Source: Cymbidium sinense
Lineage: Eukaryota > Streptophyta > Magnoliopsida > Asparagales > Orchidaceae
DNA length: 64,000 nucleotides
Direction: 5' to 3'
Assembly: GCA_021442155.1 (NCBI GenBank)
Contig: CM038214.1
Coordinates: forward strand, 144,742,488-144,806,487
Position numbers and translations under genes: made by a program. Of the stretch, positions 49,906 through 63,215 are shown piece by piece; positions within the stretch are counted from its first letter, which is position 1, and each line of letters starts with the position of its first letter. Below the pieces are notes generated by a model. The model saw only the letters and a list, made by a program, of their open reading frames with translations, had not been told where the DNA came from and did not search any database.

Positions 49906-52385
49906 TAGGGTTTAAGTTTATTAGGTTTTAAGGTTTAGGTTTATTTTTTTAATTTATTTAGTTTCTTTAGGTTTAGGTTTAGGGTTGGGTTTTAGTTTAA
50001 ATTTAGAGTTTAGTTTGAGTTTAGGGTTTTAGGGTTTAGGGTTTAGGTTTAGGTTTAGTGTTAGGGTTTTTTATTTAGGTTTATGGTTAGTTTAGGGTTT
50101 AGGTTTTAAGGTTTTAGGGTTTATGGTTTAGGGTTTAAGAATATGACAAGGGTTTAGGGTGTAAGGTATAAGGTTTTAGGTTTAGGGTTTAGGGTTTATA
50201 GTTTAGGGTTAATTTAGGGTTAGTTTAGGTTTAGGTTTAGGGTTTTTAGGTTTTAGGGTTTAGGTTTAGGTTTAGGTTTAGGTTTAGGTTTGTTTTAGGT
50301 TAGGTTTTTTATTTTAGGGTTTAGGTTTAGGGTTTTAAAATTAAAATCAATAGGTTTAAGTTTTAGTTTATTTTTTTATTTATTTAATTTATTTTATTTT
50401 TTATTTTATTTAGGTTTATTTTTATTTAATTTAGAATATTTATTTAGGTTTATTTATTTTATTTAGGTTTTTATTTTACTTTCAATTTAGGTTTAGGTTT
50501 TCTTTTAGTTTAGTTTTATTTATTTTATTTTTAGGTTTTGGTTTTTTTTTTATTTTAGGTTTAGGTTTAGGTTTTATTTTATTTTTAGGTTTAGGTTTAG
50601 GTTTTATTTTAGGTTTATTTTAAGTTTTATTTTTTTTAGGTTTGGGTTTATTTTAGTTTATTTTATTTCTTTTAATTTTGGTTTAAGTTTAGGTTTAGTA
50701 TATTTGAGTTTAGGTTTATTTATAACATTTTATTTTAGTTTAGGTTGAACTTTATTTTATTTTGTTTACTTTATTTTATTTTAGGTTTAGTTTTTTTTTT
50801 AGTTTAGGGTTTAGGTTTATTTTTTATTTATTTATAGGTTTATTTTTTAGGTTTATTTTTTAGGTTTAGGTTTTTATTTTTAGTTTTTATTTTAATATAT
50901 TTTAGTTTTTTATTTTATTTTATTTATTTTTAATTTTTATTTTATTTTATTTTATTTTTTTTTTTAGTTTACATTTTTTATTTATTTTATTTTAGTTTTT
51001 TATATTTTATTTTTTTTATGTTGAGGTTTAGGTTTAGGATTAGGTTTTAATTTAGGTTTTAATGTAATTTTATTTTTTTATGTTATTTAGGTTTAGGTTT
51101 ATTTATTTATTTTATTTTTAGGTTTTATTTTGTTTAGGTTTAGGTTTAGTTTATGTTTTATTAATTTTATTATTTAGGTTTAAGTTTTTTATTTATTTTA
51201 TTTTTTAATTTATTTTATTAGTTTAGGTTTTTTTTAGGTTTTGTTTATTTATTTTTTTAGGTTTAGGTTTAGGTTTAGGGTTTAGAGTTTAGGGTTTAGG
51301 TTTAGGGTTTATTGGTTTTAAAGATTAGTTTTTTAGTTTAGGGTTGTAGGTTTAGGTTTTTAGTTTGTTAGTTTTAGGGTTTATTTTGGGTTAGGGTTTT
51401 ATTTTTAAATTAAATTAAATAGTTTAGGTTTATTTAGTTTATTTTATATTTTTTTATTTTATTTAGGTTTATTTTTATTTTATTTTTAGTTTATTTATTT
51501 TAGGTTTATTTATTTAGTTTAAGTTCTTTATTTTAGTTTATTTTTTTAGTTTAGTTTAGGTTTATGTTTATTTTAAGTGTATTTTATTTTTTATTTTATT
51601 TTTTAGGTTTAGGTTTAATTTTTTATTTTTATGTTTAGGTTTAAGTTTTAATTTTATATTTTTAGGTTTAGGTTTTAGGTTTTTATTTTAGGTTTATTTT
51701 TAGGTTTTATTTTTTAGTTTAGGATTAGGTTTATTTTTAGTTTATTTTATTTTATTTAGGGTTTAGGTTTATGTTTCAGTTTAGTTTATTTTAGGTTTTG
51801 GTTTAGGTTTATTCATTTTAGTTTAGTTTTAGTTTAGGTTTAGGTTTATTTTATCTTTATTTTTGTTTAGGTTTAGGTTTTTTTTTTGGTTTTTGGGTTT
51901 ATTTTTATTTATTTTTAAGTTTTATTATTAGGTTTAAGTTTTTATTTAGTCTTTATTTTATTTTATTTTAGGTTTATTTTATTTTTATTTTAGGTTTAGT
52001 TTTTATTTTATTTAGGTTTTTAAATTATTTTTAGTTTAGTTTAGGTTTATTTATTTTATTTTTTTTTAGTTTTTTATTTTTATTTTATTTTCTTTAGTTT
52101 AGGTTTAGGTTTAGTTTAGTTTAGTTTTAGTTTAGGTTTATTTATTTTATTTTATTTTATTATAGGTTTCTTTATTTATTTATTTTAGGTTTTATTTAGT
52201 TTTGGTTTTGGTTTTAGCTTTTTTTTTTAGGGTTTAGGATTTAGGGTTTAGGGTTTGGGGTTTAGGGTTTTAGGGTTTAGGGTTTTTATTTAGGGTTTAG
52301 GTTTTAGGGTTTAGGGTTTAGGGTTTTAGGTTAGGGTTTAGGTTTTAGGTTTAGGTTCATTTTAGTTTAGGTTTAGGTTTTTTTG
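49906..52385 (+). repeat. Telomere-like satellite, two units
   Basis: Units begin near 50,340 and 51,400 after TTTTAAAATTAAA-like starts. The order of variants parallels the units at 33.5 and 53.2 kb. Purer TTTAGGG runs are at 49,990-50,340 and 52,230-52,340. Confidence 0.9.
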
Positions 52386-52793
52386 GTTTTTTTAGAGAAT
52401 AAATATTCAACATTTCTTCTTTTTTGATTTTGTCCAAGTAACACAAGTTCTAGACCCAAGCAATGATAAAGATAAAAAAGAACACATAGAGCAAATCAAA
52501 ACCCTAGATAACTAGAAGTCTCTATAGACATAGTTTAAGTAGCAGATTTACCATTCTTTAGTTTCTCCAATTTTCATCAGAACCACCATGACCTCTCGAA
52601 TAGATCCACCATCATATCCCCAATCTCTCCCTCCACCACCACCACGTTGTAACCTTCTTGCTCTTCAGTGTCCAACCACCATTCCACCACCTCCATATCC
52701 AACTCCAAATTCCCCACCACCACTATGATAACTACCTCTACTTAGATTGAGCACGGTTGAAGGTGATGTTCTTTATCAAGGTTTCCCATTCTT
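52386..52793 (-). pseudogene. Glycine-rich RNA-binding protein exon, copy 3 (end best preserved)
   Basis: On minus the RRM end is readable as AATGGGAAACCTTGAT then AGAACATCACC (N-G-x-L-D...N-I-T of the conserved NLDGRNITVN tail), followed by A-Q-S and a glycine-rich stretch with GGYGGG remnants. The last eight codons, GSDENWRN, and a TAA stop are intact at 52,558-52,584. This ending, together with the glycine/tyrosine-rich tail after an RRM, fits class IV plant glycine-rich RNA-binding proteins, stress-responsive RNA chaperones of nucleus and cytoplasm. There is no promoter, start codon or first RRM half. It is a captured fragment. Confidence 0.75.
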
Positions 52794-54270
52794 AGGGTTT
52801 AGGTTTATTAGGTTTTTTGGGTTTAGGTTTATTTTTAAATTTATTTATTTACTTTTAGGTTTAGGTTTTATGGTTAGGGGTTTAGGTTAGTTTAGGGTTT
52901 AGGGTTAGGTTAGTTTAGGGGTTTAGGCTTTAGGGTTTAGGGTTTTAGGTTTTAGGGTTTAGGGTTTTAGGGTTTTTAGGTTTTAGTTTAGGTTTAGGGT
53001 TTAGGTTTAGTTTAGGTTTAAGGTTAGGTTAGGGTTTAGGTTTAAGTTTGTTTTAGGTTTAGGTTTAGGTTAAGGTTTAGTTAGTTTAGGTTTAAGTTTA
53101 GTTTAGGTTTTAGGGTTTAGGTTTAAGTTGTAGGTTTAGGGTTTAGGGTTTAGGAGTTTTAGGGTTTATAGTTTAGTTTAGGATTTAGGGTTTAGGTTTA
53201 GGGTTTTTTAAATGAACTAAAGATAGTTAAGGTTTATTTAATTTATTATTATGTATTTTAGTTTTAATTTTATTTAATTTTTTTTATTTATTTAGTTTAG
53301 CTTATTTATTTTAAATTTATTTATTTCAATTTAGTTTTATTTTAGTTTATTTTAGGTTTATTTAGGTTTATGTTTATTTTTAATTTAGTTTTTTTATTTT
53401 TATTTTATTCTTTAGGTTTAGGTTTTTATTTTATTTTTTAGGTTTAGGTTTTAGGTTTTTTTTTAGGATTATTTTTAGGTTTTATTTTTAGTTTATGTTT
53501 AGGTTACTTTTAGTTTATTTTATTTATTTAGTTTAGGTTTAGGTTTAGGTTTAGTTTATTTTATGTTTAGGTTTAGGTTTTATTTATTTTAGTTTAGTTT
53601 ATTTTAGTTTAGGTTTATATTTTTATATTTTAGGTTTTGGTTCTTTTTTTTAGTTTAGGGTTTAGGTTTTATTTTTATTTATTTTAGGTTTTACTTTTAG
53701 GTTTATTTTTTAGGTTTTATTTATTTAGTTTTATTTTATTTTATTTTAGGTTTTATTTTAAGTTTACTTTTATTTTATTTAGGTTTTTATTTTTTTAGTT
53801 TAGTTTAGTTTTATTTTTAAATTTTAGTTTAATTTTATTTTTTTATTTTATTTCTTTTTAGGTTTATTTAGCTTTAGGTTATAGTTTATGTTTTTATTTT
53901 ATTTTTTATTTTGGTTTATTTTATTTTATTTTTTTAGTTTTATTTATTTAGTTTAGGTTTTAGGTTTTTTTTTAGTTTAGGGTTTAGGGTTTAGGTTTTT
54001 AGGTTTAGTTTTAGGTTTAGGTTTATTTAGGTTTTAGGGTTTAGGTTTAGGTTTAGGTTTAGGGTTTAGTTTTAGGGTTTGGGTTTAGTGCTTAGGGTTT
54101 AGTTTAGGTTTAGGTTTTAGGGTTTAGTTTAGGGTTTAGGTTTTAGGGTTTAGGGTTTGGGTTTTAGGGTTTTAGGTTTTGGGTTTAGGGTTTAGGTTTT
54201 AGGTTTAGGGATTAATTTGGGGTTTAGGGGGTTTTGGGTTTAGGGTTTAGGTTTTAGTTTAGTTGGGTTT
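52794..54270 (+). repeat. Telomere-like satellite, one unit
   Basis: Purer TTTAGGG (52,890-53,210) precedes a unit start near 53,210 ('tttttaaatgaactaaag'). The decayed portion follows, ending in TTTAGGG from about 53,970. Confidence 0.9.
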
Positions 54271-54670
54271 TATTTTAATAGAACAAATTGATTTCAACAT
54301 TTCTTCTTTTGATTAACACACAAGTTTTCTAAGACACAAGTGATGATATTGATAAAATTGATGAGCAAATAAAACTAGATGATAACCATCTCTACTAAAG
54401 ACACATTCCATGGCATATGGATCAGTTCTTTAGTTTCTCAGTTTTCCACCACCCACCTCTCGGTAGCGAGATCCATCATATCCCTATCTCTCTCCACCAC
54501 CACAACTATAACCTCTGGCTCCTCCATAACCACCCTTTGCTCGACCCTCCACCTCCATATCCACCGGCACCTCGGATCCCCACCATCACTGATAACCGCC
54601 ACCTCCACCTTGCCTCCCTTGATCTGGTGAGCACGGTTGATGAAGTTCTCATCAAGGTTACCCATTCTTG
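54271..54670 (-). pseudogene. Glycine-rich RNA-binding protein exon, copy 4
   Basis: On minus it begins AATGGGTAACCTTGATGAGAAC, the NG-NLDG-RN part of the RRM end with single-base changes, then AACCGTGCTCACCAG (N-x-A-x-Q) and glycine codons. The end reads GAAAACTGAGAAACTAA, an ENWRN-stop with one G lost. The 3' untranslated region is shared with the other copies. The overlapping frames of 75-97 codons on both strands are artefacts of the glycine-rich sequence. Confidence 0.7.
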
Positions 54671-57600
54671 GTTAGTTTCTTTAGGTTTAAGGTTTAGGTT
54701 TAGGGTTTAGGGTTTAGGATTTATGGTTTGTGTTTTTTTTTTTTAAATTTAGTTAGTAGGATGGTTTATTTAGATTATTTTATATTTATTTTAGTTTATT
54801 TTTTTTAGGTTTTAGTTTTTTTATTTAGTTTGATTTATTTTTAGGTTTATTTATTTTAGTTTAGGTTATATTTTATTTTTAGGGGTTTAGTTTAAGTTTA
54901 TTTTTTTAGTTGAGTTTTATTTTATTTTTGTTTTAGTTTTAGGTTTTGGGTTTTTTTAGTTTAGGTTAGGGTTTAGGGTTTATTTTAGGGTTTTATTTAG
55001 TTTAGGGTTTAGTGTTTAGGTTTTTTATTTTATTTTTAGGGTTTAGGGTAGTTAGGTTTAGTTTAGGTTTTATTTTAGGGTTTAAAGTTAGTTTAGGTTT
55101 AGGTTTAGGGTTAGGATATATATATATATATAGTTTAGGTTTAGGGTTTAGGTTTTTTTAGGTTTATGGTTTAGGTTTAGTTTAAATTTATTTTAAAATT
55201 AGAGTTTAGGTTTTTTTAGTTTTTTTTAGGGTTTAAGGTTAGCTTAGGGTTTAGTTTTTAAAAAAATTAAATAAGCTAGGTTTATTTATTTAGTTTATTT
55301 TATTTATTTTTGTTTATTTATTTTATTTTTTAATTTTTATTTATGTATATTTTTTTTCTTTTTTATTTAGTTTTTTATTTATTTAGGTTTTTTATTTTTA
55401 GTTTTTTTCTTTAGTTTATTTTTTTAGGTTTAGGTTTAGGTTTATTTTTTTTTATATGTGTTACTTTTATTTTTTTATTTTAGTTTTAGGTTTATTTTTA
55501 GTTTAGGTTTAGGTTTAATTTTAGTTTATTTTATTTTTTTTAGTTTAGGTTTATGTTTAGGTTTTGTTTATTTTTAATTTAAGGTTAGGTTTTATTTAGT
55601 TTAGTTTAGTTTAGTTTAGGTTTAGATTTATTTTATTTTGTTTATTATTTATTTATTTTAAGTTTGGTTTTAGTATAGTTTAGGTTTTCTTTTTATTTAT
55701 TTTTAGGTTTTAGGTTTATTTTTTAGGTTTAGGTTTTATTTAGTTTATATTTTATTTTATTTTAGTTTATTTTATTTGTATTTAATTTTAGTTTATTTTA
55801 TTTAGGCTTTATTCTTAGGTTTATTTTATTTTTTAGTTTATTTTTATTTTATTTTATTTTTTTTATTTTATTAATTTATTTTATTTTATGAGGTTTAGGT
55901 TTAGTTTTGTTTAGGTTTTATATTTATTATTTATTTTATTTTATTTAGGTTTAGGTTTATTTATTTATTTTATTTTTATGTTTATTTATTTAGTTTAGGT
56001 TTAGGTTTTGGTTTTAGGTTTAGGGTTTAGGGTTTTTTTTTAATTAGGGTTTAGGGTTTAGTTTAGGTTTAGGTTTAGTTTAGGTTTTTAGTTTAGGTTT
56101 AGGTTTAAGGTTTAGGGTTTAGTTTAGGTTTTAGGGTTTTAGTTTAGTTTAGGGTTTAGAGTTTAGGTTTTAGTTTAGGTTTTATTTAGGTTTTTTAGGT
56201 TTTAGTTTAGGTTTAAGGTTTAGGTTTTAGTTTATTTAGGTTTAGGTTTAGGTTTTTTTATTTAGGTTTAGGTTATTTAGTTATGGTGTTTATTTATTTA
56301 GTTTTATTTATTTTAGTTTATTTTGATTTATTTTTATTTAGGTTTATTTATATTTTTTTTATATTTATTTATTTAATTTAGGTTTTTATTTTAGTTTTTT
56401 TTAGGTTTAGGTTTAGGTTTATGTTTATTTTTTATTTTAGTTTTATTTTTAATTTATTTTTTAGGTTTAGGTTTTATTTTTTTTATTTTAGGTTTAGGTT
56501 TAGGTTTTATTTTATTTTTTAGGTTTAGGTTTTAGGTTTTAATTTTAGGTTTATTTTAGATTTTATTTTAGTTTATGTTTAAGTTTATTTTAGTTTATTT
56601 TATTTTATTTAGTTTAGGGTTTAAATTTAGTTTATTTTAAGTAGGTTTAGGTTTATTTATTTTATTTATATAGGTTTATTTATTTTTTTGATTTTTTAGG
56701 TTAGGTTTTAATTTTAGGTTTATTTTATTATTAGTTTAGTTTATTTATTTATTTATTTTAGTTTAGTTTTACTTTTATTTTATTTTATTTTTTAGTTTAG
56801 TTTATTTTACTTTAAGTTTTATTTTATTTTTTTATTTTTTTAGGTTTAATTTTTATTTATTTTATTTTTTAGGTTTAGGTTTAGGGTTTAGGTTTTTTTG
56901 GGTTTATTTTTTTGGGTTTTTTTAGGTTTAGCTTTAAATTAGGTTTAGCATTTAGGGTTTAGGGTTTAGGGTTATGGTTTTAGGGTTTTAGGGTTTAGGT
57001 TTAGGGTTTTTTTTGTTTTAGGTTTGGGTTTGGGGTTTAGGGTTTAGGGTTTTAGGGTTTAGGTTTAAGTTTGGGTTGGTTTAGGGTTTAGGGTTTCTGA
57101 TTTAGGGTTAGGTTTTAGGATTTAGGATTTAGGGTTTAGGTTTTACATTTAGGGTTTAAGTTTTCATTTAGGTTTATTTTTAAAATAAGTAAATTTGTAG
57201 GTTTAGGTTTTTTTACTTTATTTTTTAGGGTTTAGGGTTTAGGGGTAGCTTAGGGTTTAGGTTTTTTTTCTAAAAAACAAATTATGTAAATCAGTTTGTT
57301 TATGTTTATTTAGTTTATTTTTTATTTGTTTTGTTTATTTTATTTTAAATTTTTATTTAGTTTAGTTTATTTATTTTAGGTTTATATATTTTAATTTAGG
57401 TTTTATTTTAGTTTATTTTTAGGTTTAGGTTTATTTTTTTAGTTGAGTTTTATTTTATTTTATTTTTTTTGGTTTAGGTTTTATTTTTATTTTAGCTTTA
57501 GGTGTAGGTTTATATTTTATTTTTTTAGGTTTTATTTTAGGTTTATTTTTAGGTTTATTTTTTAGTTTAGGTTTAGGTTTATTTTTAGTTTATTTTTTTT

Positions 57601-57930
57601 AGTTTAGGTTTAGTTTATTTTAGGTTTAGGCTTAGGTTTTATTTATTTTATTTTAGTTTATTTTAGTTTAGGTTTTTATTTATTTTACTTTTATTTTATT
57701 TTATTTTATTTTTAGGTTTTAGTTTAGGCTTTTATTTTATGTTATTTTTTATTTTATTTAAGTTTAGGTTTATTTATTTATTTTATTTTTAGGTTTTATT
57801 TAGTTTAGGTTAAGGTTTTTAGATTTTAGGGCTTAGGGTTTAGGGTTAGAGTTTAGGGTTTAGGGTTTAGGGTTTAGTGTTTAAGCTTTAGGGTTTAGGG
57901 TTTTTAGTTTTTATGGTTTACTATTTAGGA
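54671..57930 (+). repeat. Telomere-like satellite, several units
   Basis: Unit starts lie near 54,735, 55,260, 56,285 and 57,270. Variants follow the familiar order but with more deletions than elsewhere. Between 56,940 and 57,240 the repeat is fairly pure TTTAGGG. The array is cut at its right end by integrase of element C. Confidence 0.9.
55116..55132. repeat. (TA)n microsatellite in telomere-like DNA
   Basis: A short TA run interrupts the TTTAGGG-type repeat. Confidence 0.9.
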
Positions 57931-59094
57931 AACCATTCATGGATTACCTAAATAAAAGTGAACTACCTCAAGAGTAGTTCCAAGCCTATCAGATGAAGGA
58001 GAGAACTTTCCTATACTCTTTTAGATGGTGTCTTGTCGGTGGTCTTTCAATCATATGTGGTTACATTTTCTAGACAAGCACGAAGCCTGAGGATCGTGAT
58101 CGAGGTACACTCAGGATAATCTGGAGACGACCAATCCGATCCAAAGATGAAAGCCAAGATCAAGACTAGGATACCACTGCTCGTCGATGATCAAAGATTG
58201 CATGGATATGGCTAGGCAATGCCACCAATGTCAAATACACCGTGTGGTCCTACAAAAACCACCCAACATTCTACATCCTACATTGGCCTCATGGCCATTC
58301 GAATGTTGGGTATGACATAGTGGGTCCGATTGATCCTCCTTCTTTCAAGGTTCATCTTAGGTGTTCTTGTTATTTCTCCAAATGGGTGAAGGTGATTTTT
58401 TTGAGGTCACGGTGAGCATGTGCTCCAGTTTTTAAAAACCATATATAGGTTTTGTAGTGCCTCGATAAATTATATGTGTGTAATGGCATTCAAATCGAGA
58501 TCAACAACTTTGCCGGAGACACAACAGATTGGAGATATTCTACCATCAACTACAGGGAAAATGGCTTAGCAAAATCCTTCAACAAAACTCTCATCCAAAT
58601 ACTAAAGAAGACACTCGACAATAATAAGCGATAGTGGCATGAGAAGATAGTCGAAGCCTTGTGGGCCTACCGCACCACATATAGAACTCCAACTTAGTGT
58701 ATGGGTCTGAAGCTGTTCTACCATTAGAAGTCTAACTCCCATCACTAAGGATAGCTGTGGGTAGCAAGATCATAGTAGCAGAATGCCAAGTTGCGGTTAG
58801 AAGAGCTTGAAGGTTTGGAGGAGAGACGCTTGTGGTCTTGCCATAACCTCGAGTTGTACAAAGCAAAAATGATTCAAGCTCATAACAAGTTGGTCCATTC
58901 TAGAGCTTTTTTTGGGTAAGAGAGCTTATTTTAGTTCTAAGGAGATGATTGTTTGTCGTAAGATGGGAGGCAAGTTTGAACCCACATGGGAAGGCCCTTT
59001 TGCCATAGAGAGGCCTACCAAGGAGGGTATTATCAACTTATTAATCAAAGGAGAGTGCCCAATGCTTCCAATCAAGCTCTACTTAAAGAAATAA
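57931..59094 (+). pseudogene. Element C integrase to end of pol, degenerate
   Basis: The copy keeps zinc-region pieces (CHQCQIHRVVL-like near 58,220), the core phrase around LASWPFECW (58,280-58,310) and, in an open 60-codon frame at 58,912, KMGGKFEPTWEGPFAIERP and PMLPIKLYLKK, the normal last residues of Tat-type pol. Deletions shift the frame at several points between 58,320 and 58,520, which removes the middle of the catalytic core. It is the clearest reference for the decayed ends of A and B. Confidence 0.75.
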
Positions 59095-61400
59095 TATAAA
59101 TCATGTTTTAAAATAATTATCATCAATGAAAATTCAATTTGAATTCAATCTCTTCCATGTTGAAAGTATTCTTGTTTGTGAATCATGTGTTTTAAGATAG
59201 TGTAAGGAACCCAGGTATCCTATCCTTCATCAACACAAGATAAACTCAAACTACACACAATATATAAACAAACACATATCTTTTATCTCTACTCAGTTGA
59301 GATAAGCTAGTGGCACTCACTCGGTAGGCTCAGGTCGGTGACATGCTACCCTGGTGTGTCACCCCAGTGGTCTACTTGCTTTGGAGGATGTAAGTCTGCT
59401 TTCCTTCCTTACTTGGCCCTTTGCGAGCACCTTGTTAGTATGGTAGGCATTACTATGTGGTGGTAAGCTACCTCTTGTTGGCTTTGTTTAAGAGGATGTG
59501 AGTTTACTATGCTTTCTTCTTGGATTAGCCTTTGTACACTAACTGGGATGAGTATATTTGAGGTTTAGGATAAGTCCCCTAGCATCTCCTTCCCTCCTGA
59601 GGTTTAGGGTAAGTCCTTTCTCGGGGCTCCCTGCTTAGTAGTTGCTCTACATTAGATAGCATCCGTCATGACAGACTATTCGATGATTGTTTGCTTGGAA
59701 AGTTGTAAGCTACACACTTTCTTTTAGATTGATCGTTGCACACTGACGGGTACTTTAGGTTGGTTTATTCTCACTATGTGAGATACACCACTCAAGCTAA
59801 CGGATACACCTTAGGTTGGTTGGTTCTCTAGGATACCCTCATGGCGGATGTAAGTGTATGCTTTCTCCTTAGTTGGCCGCATTGTCCTATAGGCTTTCTT
59901 TTCCAGGGCTCAAGATAATGCCCCTAGTAGCACCTCCCCTGTTGGCACTATATTTGGGTTACATCCTTTGTGACCCCATTTAGACACTACCTAGGTTACT
60001 ATCGGATTGGACAGTTCCCCTTTCTTAATAACCACCCTGTTGTTGGAGAAATTGTTCTATGGATGTGTGATTCTCCCTTGTCCAATCGATAGGTCAAGAC
60101 ATAGCCCCTTCTCAGTGTGGTCCCATGTAAACATATAAACAAAAAATATATATGCACTTGTCGATTAGGAGGATACCCTAGCGATACCTTTTCCCAAGCA
60201 GGTATTTTGTCTTTATGGTAGTGTCAGAAAAATACCCTATAGGAATCACTTGACTACTCTTGAGTTGATATAAGTCCCCAGCGGGCATTCACTCGTAGTA
60301 AGCCTAAGTTGGGTTTGATTACTACTAAAGTCACCCGATGGTTGTTCCTTACTTTAGAAGATGTAAGTCTATTATGTCTTCTTACTTATAGTCATTGCAC
60401 AACAAAAGGCAACCCTTAAGTTGGCTCTACCCATGGCTAGTAGACTATCCCTTTGGATTTGTAAATCGAGAATAAATCATAAAGCCCCTTCTCTGGGTCC
60501 ATCGCATTGCATGGTCCATAAATTAAATCTATCAAATTTGATCAGTTCACATCCCAAATGGATATGCCTCAATTCAAAATCAAACCAAACAAACCATATC
60601 AAATCACATGAAATTAAAATAAAATTAATCCTGACTACTTTTGAGTTGACATAAGTCCCCAACAGCTTTCACTCAATAGTCGCCCTCGATCAAGTTTGAT
60701 TTGTTGTGCATCCAACAGGTCACCCCAGTGGTTGTTCCTCACTTTGGAATATGTAAGTTTTCTACACCTTCTTCCTAGAAAATCCATTGCACATCAAAAG
60801 GAAATCCCTTAGGTTGGCTAGCTCTACCCCGCAGTAGATAGACTATCCCTTTGGATTTGTAAACTGAGGTCAAGGCTATAGCCTTATTGGGTCCATCGCA
60901 CCACAATGTCCATACATTAACTCGATTAAATTAAACCCAATCTAATTTTCCTAATATAGTTAAATCACACCCTTCTCTCCAGTGGAGCCCCAAATCATAT
61001 ATAAATAAGTCAAGCAAAAAATCAAATTCAAAACCAACCTCTAGTGGAGCCAATTTAAACCATCTCCCCAATAGAGTCTAAATCAAAGAAATCCAAGCTT
61101 TTATCCCAATGAATAGCTAACGCTTATGGAAGGTTCATATAATCACGACTTGAGCTCATATCTCTAGTAGATATGCCTCTACATCAAAAAAAACAAATTA
61201 AAGGATTAGATCTTAATCCACGGTGGATTATACATTCTTATCCCGTGGATCTTATTTCCAAATCATATAATCAAATCAAATTCAAACCTTATCCCATTTT
61301 CTTCTTCTATTCCCTCGATCACATGTCATGTCGGATGTGATCCCAGTGGATCTCCCTCCATGTCCTTGACATGAATTCTCATCAAATCTTATTTCTTCTC
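59095..61400 (+). repeat. Element C 3' region / LTR-like
   Basis: It has the same modules as B and A. It also contains the block at 60,120-60,400 that matches the start of the window, and a second, similar block at 60,640-60,900 ('gttgacataagtccccaac', 'ctttggaatatgtaag'), so part of the region is internally duplicated. From 60,950 it follows B 47,215-47,740. Confidence 0.65.
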
Positions 61401-62875
61401 TTATGCACACCTTTAATACTTTCCAAAAGCCTAACAATGTATTCATTCAAATTACATCATCTTAACATTGTAATCAACATTTTATGATTTGATGGTGCAA
61501 GCTCAAACTAACTATACAATATCATGCTAAACATATTATAGTGTGAATTAACACTATATTATATTATAATATATGATGTTATATTATAACTTGCTATAAT
61601 ATAATATATTGTCTAACATTACACCTCATTAAAATCACTTAAAAGAAACAAATAACAAAATTTTCTCAAAATATGAATAATGTTCATTTTGGATGTAAAA
61701 TTGTTATTTTTCTATTAGAAATGGTATAAAATAGCATAATTTTGGTGTTGCTTCTTGGTGTGTTCCATGAATTTGGCCAAATTCTTGCATCTCAACCTTC
61801 AAATTAACATTTTTGTGATTTATGACCCAATGTATTATAAAAAAAGTAAAACATACTAAAATGTACAGTAACATTTAGTAACACACCACCACATTCATAT
61901 AAATGTTAGGTTATATTGTTATGTATATTATATTTTAATATGCTTTCATATAATATATTATCTTACATTACACCTTAAAATAAATCACTTTAAGCAAAAA
62001 AATTATAAAATTTGGTTGGAAAATGATAATTTATTTTGGATGCAAAATTGATTCTTTTGATTAAATGAGACACCATAGCATACCCCAATGATGTTCCTAA
62101 ACCTTAAATTTGGCCAAATCCCATCATCTCGACCTATAAATTAGTATTTTTATGAATTATATTGATACAAACTCTACTACATCATACTATAACAAACTAA
62201 AATATGCTAAACAACAAGTAGTAATACACAATAGTATGCTATAATGCATGATGCTACACTATATTATGACATCTATATTATAATACACTATAACATATTA
62301 TATTATATTATATTGCATATCGCATCACAAGGGATTGCTTAAGAAAAAATCATAAAATTAGTCTAAATAATAAAAAATTATATATTTTAATCATATCACT
62401 TACATTTTTTATATTAAGACAATACCTTATGATGCCATGCTCTACCTATTATGAATTTGGCCAAATTCCACCATTTTAAAGTCTAAATCAACATTTTTAA
62501 AATTAATGCTAGTGTAGGCTGGACTACATGATTATAAAATACTAAAAGAATTTAAAATGCATCGAAGAAAATATTATGATATATGATTTTATATTATGCT
62601 ACAACATATAATATTTATTTTGAACATAAAATCTTACTTTTTATACTACAAGTGGCATAGCACACCTTTGGTACTATAACCTAATTCCCACTTCAAATTT
62701 AACAAATTTCATCATCTAATTTTTTAAATCAGTATTTTTATGATTTATATTAATATAGACTACAGGGCACAATACCATAATATACTAAAACATTTCAAAA
62801 CATCTTATAACATCCAAAAACACATCACTACATGCTCAAACATATGATGTTGCATTCTACTATAATATAATGTGA
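61401..62875. repeat. ~320-bp AT-rich satellite, second block
   Basis: Five monomers are collinear with the block at 47.74-49.2 kb. The landmark 'aacatttttatgattta' and its variants lie near 61,480, 61,806, 62,140, 62,490 and 62,730. The two blocks differ by many single-base changes and short indels. Confidence 0.8.
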
Positions 62876-63215
62876 TTTAGGATTAGGGTTTAGGGTATTC
62901 AAATCTCTAATAGTCAAGAGAAAGTCTCTTGAAGACATTTTCTTTAGCTACCATAACTATGTTAGGATTAGGTCATTCTTTAGATCTACTCCTAATGACA
63001 TCTTTATTCAGGGTTTAGGGTTTAGGGTTTAGGGGTAGGGCTTAGTGTTAATTTAGGGTTAGTTTAGGTTTAAGGTTTGTGGTTTAGGGCTTAGGGTTTA
63101 GGGTTATAGGTTTTAAGTTTTATGGTTTATGGTTTTAGGGTTTAGGATTTTGGGTTTAGGGTTTAGGGTTTTAGGGTTTAGGGTTAAGGGTTTAGGGTTT
63201 AGGGTTTAGGGTTTA
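62876..63215 (+). repeat. Telomere-like satellite with a ~110-bp insert
   Basis: TTTAGGG repeats flank a non-telomeric piece at 62,899-63,009. That piece carries 'gaagacatttt', 'ccataac' and 'ggtcattcttta' in the same order as the 3' part of the captured exon at 63.2 kb, so it may be a small decayed fragment of it. Its last bases also resemble 49,178-49,200. Confidence 0.6.

Larger units (their letters stand above)
57931..61400 (+). mobile_element. Ty3/gypsy retrotransposon C, integrase and 3' region only
   Basis: It starts inside pol: the telomere-like 'tttagg' runs directly into 'aaaccattcatggattacc', the same spot as 44,895 of element B. It then continues through integrase and 3' region parallel to B. 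Everything upstream in the element is missing. Confidence 0.8.

Noticed and set aside
54379..54710. Three overlapping frames on both strands
   Set aside because: They are shadows of the glycine-rich exon remnant; the real frame is on minus and interrupted.
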